A stretch of DNA of 64,000 nt from the NCBI GenBank assembly GCA_948567375.1, contig OX419758.1, positions 2,609,001 through 2,673,000 on the forward strand, in the 5' to 3' direction. This document shows positions 22,858 through 34,785 of this stretch, one piece after another (the stretch's first letter is position 1; every line of letters begins with the position of its first letter). The DNA is from Lunularia cruciata. Lineage: Eukaryota > Streptophyta > Marchantiopsida > Lunulariales > Lunulariaceae. A model generated the notes under the pieces. That model had not been told where the DNA came from and did not search any database. It saw nothing but the letters and a program-made list of their open reading frames with translations. Both the position numbers and the translations under genes were made by a program.

Positions 22858-25035
22858 TATACCAAGAAGGATGGAAGACCCCGTAGTATCAAACCTCGCC
22901 AGGATGAGGCAAAGGGGTAAAATGGGCCAAGTCCCAATAGTATTAGTATGAGAATTCTACCCCATTGCATCTAAGATTTCCGAGTTATGCAAGTTATATG
23001 GTCACAAACTATTTGAACATCCAAAGAAACATCACTTAGTATGATTGTTGTCCTATGGATTGCACCGGTGATGTTCCCTGTAGAGCAATGGGCAAATATT
23101 GCAAAGGATATGTTACAATGTATGAGAATGAGAATAGTTGACATATTTGTCAAAGAGTGTACGCTCCTTGACAAATCTATCAAATGCCATATCCATTATG
23201 CCATATACCTCCAAGTCTAGAGGAACAAAGAGGTGACCTTCCTATATACCTTTATATTTCAAAACCTTGCTTGTGATAGCTTTGCTTGCCGCCTATCCAC
23301 AAGGATAAGTAATCACTCCCTCCAAAATTGCATCAATAGAGTATATAACATATAGAGTTTATAAACACAACATTTGCTATTGTCATGCAATCGCTTGGAC
23401 CAAGTATAAGTCCATCCTAACCATGTCAATTGCAACATATATGAATGCTCCTTCCAAGTAAGGTAAACACTTTCTCATGCCATAACAAACACTACATCCT
23501 TGATGGGATTGTGTGTAGCTATCTTATGTCTTCTAAAAGGCCACCGTGCAATGTGGACCACTATTGCATCTAGTGTAGAACCATACTCACAAGTGAGTAA
23601 TGAAGATACAGACCAGTGGACCAAACCTAGGCAAAATTTCATCAATGTAGAGAAGATAGCAAGTGTCAGTCTGAATACCTTAATGCACCATTGAGCTAGG
23701 ATCCAATAGCATGCACCCTTGCCAAAACAAGAGCAAAGATGTGCTCTAGTAGCACAAGGAATGTATGAGTCAACTAAGAGAGAATGTAGTATATGTTTAA
23801 ATTGTTGCTCCATGAAGGAAAATTGCATGCCTTTGGTCCAATCCTAAGATAAGGAAGCAAAAGATGGAAGGTTCTCTTGTGCTTGTGGGGATAAACCATT
23901 TCTCTTTTCCTACAATAGCACTTGGAGAGAAAGAAAATCCCTCCTCCACCTTGATCACATATGTATTCAAGATTGGCCTATCAATAACCACAATATGGGA
24001 GGAAAGTAGAAGTGTTGAGAGAGCTCAACTACCCAAAAACAAAATAGGGTAGTCTCTTTTGCCTCTGCCTACTCCTCCACACTATATTGGTAGAGATGTT
24101 TATCTACGTGCCAAATCCTTTGTCACACACTCACATATCCTTGGTCCAATGATACCACCAAAGACTCCCATAATCCTCTTATTATAAACTCTCAAATGTG
24201 ATAGTAAGGTCATAGAAGGAAGAATTGTGCGAAGTAGGTAAGTTAGTTAACAAACAATACTAGAAGAGAACATACCAAATGTCACATGCAGATCTCTTAG
24301 TAGAGGAAGGTCATCCACATGGAGAATATCCTCTCCAAGGGTTGCATTTAAAATGCATGTGACAATATCCTCAAGTACTATTGGCACTATAAGAATATAG
24401 AGTTCATGTGTAGATATGATACATTCCTCTGAAATTTCAAAGCAGGGAGGGATAACTAAAAGGTACCATGCTTTGCATTTTGACACCTTGACTCTCAAGG
24501 TTGCAAAATGAAACTCGATAATCAAATGGTCAAAGGCCTACCTAATATGAACTATAGTGCACATGATGTGTGTATCATCTACCAAAGAGTGAAATATGGC
24601 CAAAATAATAGATAAAAGAGTTCTAAAATGAACCATAAAAAATAAAGATCTCCCTTAAAGATCTCTTGGTTTTGTACCAACAATTGACTCAAAGATGATA
24701 ATTATTCATGTTTTGTACCAACAATTGACTCAAAGATGATAATTATTCATGTGAGAAAATGTTGGTTATAAAGAGAAGAATGAGAATGGTAGAAGGACAA
24801 CACAACAAGAATAAGAATTGCGAAGGATCCACTAGTCTCTAAGCTCTCACCGCACTTATGCACAAAAGACACCGATAGAAGTAAAATACATGAGTAGAAT
24901 AACACACTCCAAATGGATGGATACCTAGAGTGCTTTATTGCCTAAGGATACAACCTCACGACCCTTGGGTGTAACCATTCTAAATTGATGTGGTGTCTGA
25001 AAATGAAAACGATGATGGTGGACATCGGGGAAAAC
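22858..25035 (-). mobile_element. Second long copy of the RLE-type non-LTR element
   Basis: Minus-strand reading, right to left: RT from the PHQFGVATPGG-equivalent region (about 25000), motif C preserved as SLVDDTHIM (about 24590-24562), thumb (24247-24525, TLGEDILHVDDLPLLRDLH), C-terminal part (23797-23991), knuckle region (23475-23828, LLTCEYGSTLDAIVVHIAR then IATHNPIKDVV), endonuclease domain remains and 3' UTR. Many stops. The terminal CTACGTGGTCGCC tail is missing on the left and no target-site duplication is evident. A 41-bp unit is tandemly duplicated at 24670-24710 and 24711-24751. Confidence 0.85.
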
Positions 25036-25075
25036 ATGTTTTAGTTCTACTGGGGAAAACATATTTAAGTTCAAT

Positions 25076-25109
25076 TGTGTTCTACGTGGTCGCCTTTCTC
25101 TTTCTCTAG
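25076..25109 (+). mobile_element. 34-bp tail-only insertion of the non-LTR family
   Basis: The sequence TGTGTTCTACGTGGTCGCC plus a pyrimidine-rich end is the extreme 3' tail of the family, also present at 31363-31385. It is bracketed by a perfect 12-bp direct repeat, TTTAAGTTCAAT, at 25064-25075 and 25110-25121. It lies about 1.2 kb upstream of the HYLS1-like start codon. The size is unusual, but shared tail plus duplicated target is what target-primed insertion would leave. Confidence 0.65.
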
Positions 25110-25121
25110 TTTAAGTTCAAT

Positions 25122-26315
25122 AACTGTAGTTAAGAATGACGGCGAGTTATGTGGACCCATATTTGGCTGTGTAGCTGGCTGGAGATGGGAGTCCCCAACG
25201 GCTACAACCTCTATTAACGATAGCGGGAGTCGGTGAAGAATGGCCGATCACCACCGGATCAGGGGCCTTCTACTTTTAAGAACATCCTCCGCAACGAGTT
25301 CACCTTCATCAAAGAATTTTACTATATAAAAAGAGAATCAAGAAGGACGATCTAGTTCACGGGCGAGATTCCCGACCGTTATCGAATCGCGAATGGAGGC
25401 AAGCAGCCTGTTCTTGTAGTGCGAGTGCGGATGTTGTGGAAGTGACACGTAGGTTTGGGTGACGCGTCTGGAGGTTCGGAAAGAGGATCGGCCCCGAGTT
25501 CCCGCTCTGCGGAGTCCGGGTTCTCTTGCAACAAGCTCTTGTCAATTCGCAGAGGGTCCGATTTCTCTTTGCAGCTGCATGTTTTCTCTTTCTGCCAGGA
25601 GCTTTCGCTTCCTCTGTTTCTCTGACTGCCACTTTCTTCCCGATCTGTCTGTAGCAGTGCACAAATTCCGCGCAATTATATATAGGAAACCCGAGCACCT
25701 TTTCGATCGTGTGATTTGCAGTGGTATTCTTGATTTTGATTTGCGATCGTGTTCAATTTTGAGTGCTTTGCTTGCCTAACAGCTCGTTCACCCTCTTGAG
25801 CACTGAGGTGAAAAGATTGTAGAGTAATTCGATAATCAATAGAACAGTCATCTCAGCTTGCGCGTGGTCTACGTGTTCTGCACTCTACGGAAATAAATTT
25901 ATCTTTCTGCTTGTGTGTTTCGATATTTTAATTGTTCCCCCGATTTTAAGACTTTTGCGTGGGAGTGAGTGTATGACGTTTTTATGTGGAGATTCACAGC
26001 GTTGTCAATGCAATGTCGTTGAGCAAGCTCTCACTCGACTTCTTTCTACAGCCTCCGTACAGGGATAACATAGGTGTCTACTTTCGCCAATTGTTCGCTG
26101 TTGTGCCTCCCAGAACTAGTTTCACCTTCCTCATCACGTGATCCGGGGTTGCTTCGACGCCCGTTGTGTAACATACTTTCCTGAGTGTCTGTAAATTTTG
26201 AGGTGAGGTGAGGTGAGGTGAGGTGAGGTGACAGTTCTTTGTGCTCGTTTTCCTGCTCTCTCTCTCTCCCTCCCGACTTCTTTCTCTCCTCTCTCTGTAC
26301 ATCAATTTTTCCACT
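25122..26315 (+). promoter_or_regulatory. Probable promoter and 5' UTR of the HYLS1-like gene
   Basis: The sequence changes to GC-richer, transposon-free DNA here. The frames at 25357-25698 (minus) and 25459-25779 (plus) overlap each other and have no recognised similarity. Near the start codon lie a pentanucleotide array and a CT-rich tract (about 26258-26298), common in plant 5' UTRs. No TATA box can be chosen with confidence, and a 5' UTR intron cannot be excluded. Confidence 0.45.
26200..26231. repeat. (AGGTG)6 pentanucleotide repeat in the 5' UTR
   Basis: Six uninterrupted AGGTG units at 26201-26230, ending 85 bp before the HYLS1-like ATG. Each junction AG/GTGAG matches a splice-donor consensus. 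Confidence 0.95.
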
Positions 26316-29300
26316 ATGGCAGGTACTTTCTCGTTACCGGAGGTGCGTGATGAACTTGTGCTACTCGGGCATGACGATGTCCCGGACCATGTGATACTCG
26401 AAATCCTGTCGCAGACTCAGCATTACAGTCCCTGGTCAGCAGCTGATCCTCTCACCCATACTTCGAGAGCTTCAGGTAACGACTCGTCTCCGCCCCCGAC
26501 TATTCGCCGGAGTATGTCATCGCGCGAAGTGCACGGACGACCAGTCCCGGGTGATCGAGATTTCAGGAGATCGAACCACCGCATTGAAAGTTGTAGCAGA
26601 GGAGGGTTAGATTCCTTGTGCTTCACTCCAGATTTTGCTACGGAAGTGGACGAAATGAGAAAGATGTTGCGAATAATGCAGGGCACGAAGGAACAAATAT
26701 TTGGCTCGCGTAATGCACGTAACAGTTTGAAGAAGGCCATGGGACTAGCAGATGAACATGAGCAGTACGTCGGAAAGTTGTTCAGCGAATGGAGGGTCGT
26801 TGGAAAGGTTTTGCGCTGCAAACAGAAAGAGAAACATGAAGAGGATGAAAGTACGTCTGTGTTTGGGGTTGACAATGCTGTCAAGTCAGAGAATTCTCTG
26901 CCTAATGAGATCTTGGAGGAGTTCGATCACGTACCTGTGAGTGAGTTAAAGCGGACCAAATCGAAGGAGATGAATAGTTTTGGTAGACAGGCGCGTAGCG
27001 CAGGTATAAACGACGATGATTGGCAGACGGGATGTGAGGACATAGTGGAGGACGCCCAAGTAGTCAAAGAGAAAGCGAAAGGTAAACTTTTGGCTCAATC
27101 AAACGGAGAGACATCCACCAACTCCAGTGATCGCACCGTAGTAGACGATGAGAACACGAATGAGCTGGCAAGAGCTAGGTCTAATGAAACTGAGGATTAC
27201 GGTAGAGGTGGTATGAGAACAATTGATAAATTTGAAGATCGACGAAGATTATCAGTCGGTTCTGAAGAAATTCAGTCGGAAGGAGGCGATTACATTAGCG
27301 AGGCTGAATCTTCGAATACTCATGAAGGTGGAGACTTGTCGACTTATGGTTCACCCAAGTCACTGCATTCTCAGAAGCAAGAAGCTTGCTCCAGTCCTGC
27401 TGTGGATGAGCATTCTGCCGTTCCAAACAACATGGATTCGGAGACTAGTTCGAAAGCCTTGGATGCGGAGGAAACCCGTGATCGGGTAGGATTATTCAAA
27501 GGAAACCGACATTCAGGATCCTCCAAACCACCTAGTCTAATTCCCCTGGTTATACCTATCGAAAGGGAGAATCCCGATGGCAACCCCTTTCTTAGGACGC
27601 CAGATCAAAGAAGTCTCTCTGAACACCACTCCCCCTTCAATGATCGTAGTAATATTCCTACTGGTAATGATCAAAGGCGTAACAGAAGGCTTGCAGGGGA
27701 AGGACATCCGCGTCCAAAACCAGCTCCATGGATCTCAGGTTTGAATACGCCGGAGAAGAGCCCCAAACGGGTACTCAGTTTTGATTCCAGAAGGAGAGAG
27801 GGCCCAGAATTCAGAGCTCAAGGTCCCTCAGACGTCCCCGAGGACTTGCTCGATCGAATGCTTGCTAAATCACCGTCATCTTCAATTCGTAGACCTGGGA
27901 AACCTTTGTTGAAGTCCAATTCCGAGAAATATGATGTTCGCCTTCCTACTCCTCGAAGTAAAGCGGCTAATGACACTGCAAAGGCAGCGGGTGATTCTTC
28001 GAAGGCTCTCAAAGATTCTTCGGATCACCTTGACTTGCCTTCTTTTCACGCTCTTTCACCACTTAAAGTGGATAAAGCCTGTGGTGTCTTGGAGTCAGCA
28101 AGACACAGCTCGTGCACAGTCTGTGCTGCAAGAAGGATTAGTGGCGAGAGCAGTCCTGCACTGCCGAAATCGGGTAGCAGGAGTCCCTTTGGTGGTGCAA
28201 GCAGTCCCCTTCCTCCAAGCAAAACTGCAAACAGAATTCCAGTCAACGCGAATGCGCCAGAAGCCTCGCCAAAGCATAGTACTATGAAGAAAAGCTCGGG
28301 ACTGTACACGCCGATATCTCGCGAGACGAGGAAACCAAATATAGTTCTCAAGACCAGCGTCTCCCGGCCTATAACAGCAGATACGACTGACAGCGACCGG
28401 CCAGTCATCCGGCGTCAGAGCTCTATGCGACTGAGTGCGGAGTCATCTGGTAATAATTTCTATGGATTCTCCTTCACAATATTTTGAATTCTTGTTGAGC
28501 AGGTTCAATTTCGAGTGTTCGTGGAGTTTGTATTTGATCGGATTTGACGTACAACCGTGCCTTGTTACGTAAACGTCGTTGAAGCTACGTTTTCATAAGA
28601 CGGTAACTTTCTTGTATGCTACTCATTATGCGCAGTTCTCTGTTTCATCTAACTGGTCTTTTGCAATTCTGATTATATAGGAACCAGCAGACAACCATTT
28701 CTGCTGGATATGGAGAGTATAGAACTTTATTTCGTAATGAGAGTTAGAAATGTGGGAACCCAATTCCGTCCAAAGTCCCTTGATTCTAACCATTCACCAC
28801 TGGTTTTATCCCGGAAATTCTATTGCTTTTAACTGTAGCTGTACAAGGATCCTCCAACGACTCTAGGAGTGGTCTCGAGTCACCGAGCCTCACAAGGTCT
28901 TCAACAAGCTTGAACGAGCGGAGAACTCCAAAGGATAAGCTTACACCAGGAGGACCTCGGAGAGGTGGTAAAGTGGATCGCGTTGCAAGGTAACTGAAAT
29001 CTTTTTGACTCAATTTAGTTACCCTTCAAACAGAATAGTTTTTCACTACTTTCGATACCTCAGATTTAAACGGATTTGAAGTGAGTCGCGATTCTTCGAA
29101 TCACCTTTCTTAGGGCCTGAACACACCTTTGCAATAAATCAATTAATGCGCTTCAGTTGAGTATCGATAAGATAATCCGTTCATAAGATAATCATTTAAG
29201 ATAATCCGTTCTTGCGAGCTAAGTCCATAGTGTTTCACTGTCTGTTCAATTTGCACCCTGAAGTGGACAATTGAATCTCCTTAAGTTGCCGAGCAGATGA

Positions 29301-29561
29301 AGAAGACACTGAAGTTCAGATTGACCTATTGCACACATGCAAGGAGGCAGTGTGGTATGATACTTAATGATTGTGCCTTGTAGGTTTGCAGAAATGCAAA
29401 ATCTTTGGAAAAGCGATAAATTTCTGAAAGCTTGTGGAAAGAGAAAATCACAGAGTTTCCATCGCATATTTTCAGAATTACATAAGTCTCATGAACGGTT
29501 CTATGCTGCTTTCCGAGAACGGTCAGTCAAATGCTGTAGATGCTGGCACCTACTGAGATAA
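26316..29561 (+). CDS. HYLS1: HYLS1-like centriole/basal-body protein, three exons
   Basis: Exons 26316-28449, 28848-28989 (or from 28839) and 29384-29561, joined at GT-AG introns with phase kept, give about 817 residues. Start ATG at 26316 has context CACTATGGC; an upstream in-frame Met at 26241 lies in CT-rich leader. The N-terminus reads LPEVRDELVLLGHDDVPDHV, like the short N-terminal motif of HYLS1 proteins. The C-terminus joins exon 2 GGKVDRVAR to exon 3 FAEMQNLWKSDKFLKACG, matching the family's C-terminal box (DRVARY-X-W-X-FL). HYLS1 is a core centriole protein needed to build cilia and flagella; in plants it would act in sperm basal bodies. The long middle is low-complexity, rich in Ser, Pro and charge, and far longer than the animal protein (about 300 residues). 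A further 3' intron is possible. Family call is by motif only. Confidence 0.7.
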
Positions 29562-31280
29562 TCGGCTAATAAAGATACGATGTTCTTGTTGATTGCACTG
29601 CATAAAACAAATAATATTTTATAAGAACTCCGTTTTCGTATTTCTTGATTAACCTTGCTAAAGCACCGAAAGAGATGTCACTTTAAACTATACTGCTTTG
29701 CTGCAGAGAAGTCTCTCAAAAGTACACGTTAGTCTAGGTCTAGAATAATGCAATGGCTTGATTGGCGGATCTGACTTTGCCATAAGTAAATAGTATATCT
29801 ACTTCCTTCTTGACGGTCCCGTTGTCTGAAGGTGTGGGATTGAAGAGTCATCTGTATCGGTGATTGAAGGTGTGGATCTGCTGAGGCAAGGATTATGATG
29901 GTAACGAGTTTGTGAATAAAATTGTAAGTAGTAGTGAAAATCCCGAGCAGGTCTACCAGTGCAGGCCGCCACAAGAGCGTGTTAAAGTCTTTGGTGACTG
30001 TTAAAACATCGTTTGCTATCCTGGATATGATTAAGCACACTAACATACTTGGTTTGAATTTGTACGACGTCGATCTGATAAATTCCACTGGTGATTATTG
30101 TTCTTGACGCAGTGTGCTGGATGCTACGCGGCAAAACTTCGAACAACCACCGTTCGTAGTGCCTCACAGCAATTCCTACCGTATCAGGTCACCGCGGGGA
30201 TTTCCGTCATCTGTAATTTAAGTGCTGGATACGACCCTTTTCCGGGTTAGAAATTCCTATCTAAATTTCCTGGACTCCTGCGCGAGTTGAAGATCGGGTC
30301 GTCTTCAGGGTCATAATGTATCATAAAGAGAGGCTATCGGAGTACTTCAATCAGCCGGACACAACTACACTCAACCACGTGAATGAACCACTGCATTAGC
30401 AACTACCGCTGCCTGAGGTAGCAGGTCTTTCGAAGCTACTTTCCTCACACTAAAGGAGCAGCATCATCTGTTATTTCTGGCTTCAGCGCTTGCACGACGT
30501 GATGTAGGCAAACTTACGACAACAGGTTGTGGCTGCATCAACGCTTACGCTTCTTGTCATGGAGTTGGCCGTGTTCGACAGACTTTCCAAGTACAGTTCC
30601 CGCTTGCGTTTTTAGAATAGGCGGACAGGTGCTGATGCAAATACCTTCACCAGTGCGCATGAAGGCTCGGAGGCACAAGGTTCAGAATCTGCACCGGTTC
30701 ATGCTTCTTAACGGAGCTTGCTACTTAAGGGTTGTACCTGGAGAGTTCACTACTGCCATGTCTTTAGCAAGCTATAGGATTGCTTCAAACCGTACTTTCG
30801 ACCTCCTTATTACTACACACCGAGTGGCGTGCATCTTCAAGCTTGTTTGGCAAGGGCTCTTCAGGTTGACCTAGTCGTGTGTTTGGAATGGGTTCTTGCC
30901 AATTGAAGGTACTTAGGAAGTTGAGCTTTTGGTTTTGTCACCTGAAGGTGTTGGCCAGACGATTCTCCAGTCACAACAAACAATTTTTTTAGTAGCAAGA
31001 TTTGTAATCAGCTGATTACATCACGATGTGACACTCCGAACCCCGGAAGTGGGACCATTCTGGCAAGTCTGTACTATGGACAATTGAGGTCCTGTTAGAC
31101 TTATTGATTCATGGGGTTGTTTGCTATGGATGCAACACCCATCCTATGTTAACCACATAATAGATTGGTTTTTAGGTTGGCAGGGTGCGCCAGCCCTGCA
31201 TTGGGACATATTGTCAATGTATATCGCACTTATGGTCCCATCTATTCAAGACATCAATCTCTACTTTCCGATATCATTCA
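29562..31280. other. 3' flank of HYLS1-like gene and unassigned DNA
   Basis: The first few hundred bases are presumably 3' UTR. Later frames (29729 minus, 30527 plus) show no conserved motif. No transposon domain is recognised until the small insertion at 31281. The final 18 bases (31263-31280) are one copy of its target-site duplication. Confidence 0.5.
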
Positions 31281-31385
31281 CACTTTGTCTCTCCCTTGTA
31301 CGGCTTGATTGGGTCTTCCCATCTTTCGTTTTTTCTACGCGGTCGCCTTCTTCCTTATTGTGTTCTACGTGGTCGCCTTTCTCCC
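31281..31385 (+). mobile_element. 105-bp 3'-end insertion of the non-LTR family
   Basis: Contains CTCCCTTGTACGGCTTGATT, the hairpin GATTGG-GTCTT-CCCATC, and then the tail twice (TTCTACGCGGTCGCCTTCTT, then GTTCTACGTGGTCGCCTTTC). It is flanked by an 18-bp direct repeat, ACTTTCCGATATCRTTCA, at 31263-31280 and 31386-31403, with one difference between copies. No coding part is included. Confidence 0.85.
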
Positions 31386-31403
31386 ACTTTCCGATATCGT
31401 TCA

Positions 31404-32236
31404 GAAAAGCAATTGCTTTTCATCTCATCACACCAGATACGACAACCATTAAGTTATAGCTAACACTGGTACAGTACTCTGCTCCATCGTCATCTTCCGA
31501 CTCACACGTCAGGTAATCTGCAACAGTGATGGTTCCTCTTGTGTACATTCCTCTTTCTCATTCCATTTCACATCAACAGCAGAATGCGACTTCTTGAAGC
31601 CACTTGTTGATGAGGGACTCGATGTGATGTGACCGAAGTCGGGTAACACAAGCATGACCCGACAATCGCACGTTTCCCGACTTAATTGTCCTCAACAGCC
31701 AAAAAGACTTGGAACAGTATATGAGGGAATAAGGTCTTCTGGACTGTACTCCAAATAAATAGAATTAAATCAGCATCGTTTCTCGCTGCTTGAAAGAACC
31801 TTTGTCCCGCACCTTCCATGCATTACACCCAGTTACTGGCAGTGACGCACAAATACATAAGTATCACTGCCAGGGAGTTCCAGCTCTCTTCGACCCCACA
31901 GCGTCATTCACATCGCTCCATGGTTGACGAGCCAATATCGGAAAGAAACCAGCAAGGAGAATCTGTTCGTCGAAGAAGCTGGATCAATAATGCCCCGATT
32001 GACTACATGCGAGCAGATGCTGAACGCATAGGCCGCGCACCAGGCTGTATGACCTGGCAAGGAGCAGCGTATCCCGTGAAGCGCGACTGCATCAACCACA
32101 CAGTACAGTAGAGTTCCTCGACAGCACATAAACTGCGTTCCCGAAGTCGAACGCAGTTGATGAGGTATCTTATCGAAGCGATCTGATAACCTGTACCAAC
32201 TTCGTGTTAGCGTTATTGTACTTCCTCTAAATTTAA
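31404..32236. other. Unassigned intergenic DNA
   Basis: No recognisable gene. The overlapping frames at 31818-32111 (plus) and 31908-32261 (minus) have no known motif; the second runs into the Mutator-like element's terminal repeat and is unlikely to be real. Confidence 0.5.
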
Positions 32237-32345
32237 GGGACTTGCTATTTCGACCAAGCAATCTACTATTTCCATCACACCTAATCGAGCAAAGGTTAGT
32301 TTAGTAACACCGCTATTATGATTGTAATCATACAGCAACAGGCGC
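32237..32345 (+). repeat. Left terminal inverted repeat of the MULE
   Basis: Pairs with 36095-36200 in inverted orientation over about 105 bp with scattered differences and one-base gaps. It includes the internal palindrome-like ATGATTGTAATCAT. Confidence 0.85.
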
Positions 32346-32459
32346 GAGCTCTTTCACTTTGCACTATGCTACGTGATATTTGTTTCTCTTTGCTTCCACT
32401 GTGCACCAAGAGTCACCAAGTTTTGCTATCCTTATTCTTTGCTCATTATTATTGCCATT

Positions 32460-34045
32460 CACTTGTAAAATATAGGATGCTTGACACTGGTGTGAATTAT
32501 TTGGACTGGGACAGTGTAATTGCATATGTTTATAGCCATGCTCACAACATTGGTTTTGCCACTACTATCCAATGTGCAGACCTTGTGCATGGTTGTGTCA
32601 AAATACGTTGTGACTGTGGTTGCACATACAAGAAACGCAACAACAAAGAACTGATGACCAACGGAGTTTATCTTTGATGCAATTGACTGTCCGTGGAAAG
32701 GTATTGCTTGCAGAAGTTATGAAAATAGATGGAGCTTCACCATTGATGATGATAACCATAATCACTAAATGTCTAATGAACGTCAAGCCATCCGAGTGCA
32801 CAAAAGTTAACTGAAGCGGCTAAGATGTCAATCAACAGATTGGTAGCAGTGGGCATCCCTACCCGCCAAATTTTAATGAAGTTGTGTAATGAGAGTTCAA
32901 ATGCACTTGTGATTGCCAAGACTGTGAATAACACCAGATCCAAGTGTCAACACGCAATCTTTGATGGTCTTTTTGCCATACAAGCACTCTTGGGTGAGTT
33001 AAAAGAGCATGGATTTCACTATGCTCTCTGATGAGAATGTATGAGGTTGAGAATGAATGATGAGTCTGATGACAATGGTTGTATCAAACATCTTTTCTTT
33101 GCCCATCCAGATTCCATTGGCCTTGCCAAGCGGTATTCTACAATCATCTTGATGGACTGTACATATAAAACAAATCGCTTCAAGATGCCTCTTCTACATG
33201 TAAATAGGAGCACAGGCCCCAATACATCAGCCACGGTTTGTTAGCGGAGAGGACATCTTCCTTAGCAGAGAGGACATCTTGGAGTATTAATGTGCTCTGG
33301 AAAAAGTTTGTAATCTATTTGGTGGTATCGCTCTAGTGGTGATTGTGAATGATGCAGATAATACCTTGATAAATGCAATTGGTTGTGTCTTTTATGATGC
33401 TCGACATCTACTTTGCCTTTGGCACCTCTAGAAGAACGTCCTCACAAACTGCAAGAAATTTTTGAAGATAGAGAATAAAGTGAAGGAAATAATGACAACG
33501 TTGTCAAGTACCTACCAAATAGTCATAGCCACAACTTTGATGCAAAGTGGGATGAACTTTAGTGATGTATTGTCAATCAAAAAGTACTTGGAAAGCACTT
33601 GGCTACCACAAAAGAAATTTTCACCACACGGGTTGGCAATTGTTTACATTTTGGGAACTCCTCAACATCATCTCTAGAAGGGGCACATGTGGCACTCAAA
33701 AAAAACCTACAAATGTCCACCGAGGATCTATATGTTGTCCAAGAGTGACAAGCCCATGTAATCACACATCAAGTAGCAAAATGCTGCTTAGCTGTTACAA
33801 GTGAGAATCTTAAGGTTACACACCGAATACAAAGTCAATTGTTTCCATATTTGGTTGGCCAAGTCATTGTACATGCTTTGAAGTTGTTGGAGCAGCAATA
33901 GATAGTGCATGGAAAAGAGTGCTCATGCCACTTTAGATTTTCAATGGGGTTATCATGTGCATATGACCTTGCAAAATTGCCAAAGGGTACATTGGTCCCT
34001 CTAGCAAGAATTCATCACCATTGGCACCTAGATCATACAGGTGTG
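32460..34045 (+). pseudogene. MULE (FAR1-related) transposase, N-terminal and catalytic parts
   Basis: From the N-terminus: a FAR1-like DNA-binding region (about 32500-32640, WDSVIAYVYSHAHNIGFATT, then RCDCGCTYKKR). The catalytic domain begins near 33090 (LFFAHPDSIGLAKRYSTIIL), with the first Asp in LMDCTYKTNRFKMPLL (33155-33157), the second in VVIVNDADNTLINAIG (about 33348), and the Glu in SLEGAHVALKKNLQMS (about 33676). A SWIM-like finger follows near 33930 (CSCHFRFSMGLSCAYDLA), with one Cys-X-His pair altered, then LARIHHHWHLDH. Frameshifts and stops separate these blocks. The transposase would cut and paste the element, acting on its terminal repeats. Confidence 0.85.
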
Positions 34046-34785
34046 TGTAATATCAATAGCTAGACATATTAGCTAGAGGTGAAAATTGGCTTGGTAACAT
34101 CTAGAAGGATGTTATGTATGATGTGTTAGGTAGATCAAATAGAGGTGTCACCAAAAGAATACTTCTACTAATAGGGCAAAAGCCAAATATAACCTAAAAT
34201 TGTAATACCAATAGTTAGACATATTAACTAGAGTTGAAATTGCCTTGGTAATATCTGGAAAGATATTATATTTGATAGGTTAGGTAGATTAGATAGAGAT
34301 GGCACCAAAAGAGGATTTCTACTACTAGGGTAGGAGACAAATTTAGCTTGGAAACTTTAGAGCATATTTTGGAGGCCTAAATGGATGAATTAGGCCTCAA
34401 AAATATGCAAACCCCCCCCCCCCCTTCATTCCCTTCACTACTCAGTTTGTCTCATTGAGAGCTTTCCAATGGTACCTCACCCACATGATTTGGAGATTCT
34501 TACAAGAAGATTCCCTAAAGATTCCCTCCGGTCAAAGGTGGTTTGACCAACCAGATAGGATTAGAGCCAACATGTTACACATGCATGCAACTAATCTAAG
34601 GGTAGAGATCATTGACATGTCACCCATCCATGTATTTGATCCAAGGGTGGAGCTTCTTGCGGGTAGTCTCTTTTGCTATATAATACAATCAAGGTGCTCC
34701 TTTGGGGCATCGGAGGTTTGAGTGTGAAACTGTGTGTTTCTTACTCTATGTTTCTCTTCAAGTCTCATATCCTCGGAGTATTACA
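34046..34785 (+). mobile_element. Solo LTR of gypsy family B inside the MULE
   Basis: Starts TGTAATATCAATAGCTAGAC and ends TATTACA, with a perfect 5-bp target duplication GTGTG on both sides (34041-34045 and 34786-34790). Its 5' module of about 160 bp is tandemly repeated (second copy from about 34204, TAATACCAATAGTTAGAC). It aligns with 51423-52155 and with the 3' LTR at 56028. GCTATATAATAC near 34675 is a likely TATA box. A run of 13 C lies at 34412-34424. It shows that gypsy B was active after the MULE had inserted. Confidence 0.88.

Noticed and set aside
26241-26315. N-terminal extension of the HYLS1-like protein from the ATG at 26241
   Set aside because: It would be translated from a CT-rich leader into a Leu/Ser-rich stretch; the ATG at 26316 has better context and directly precedes the conserved motif.
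34412-34424. Run of 13 C as a functional element
   Set aside because: Homopolymer in an old solo LTR; most likely neutral or a sequencing/assembly length uncertainty.
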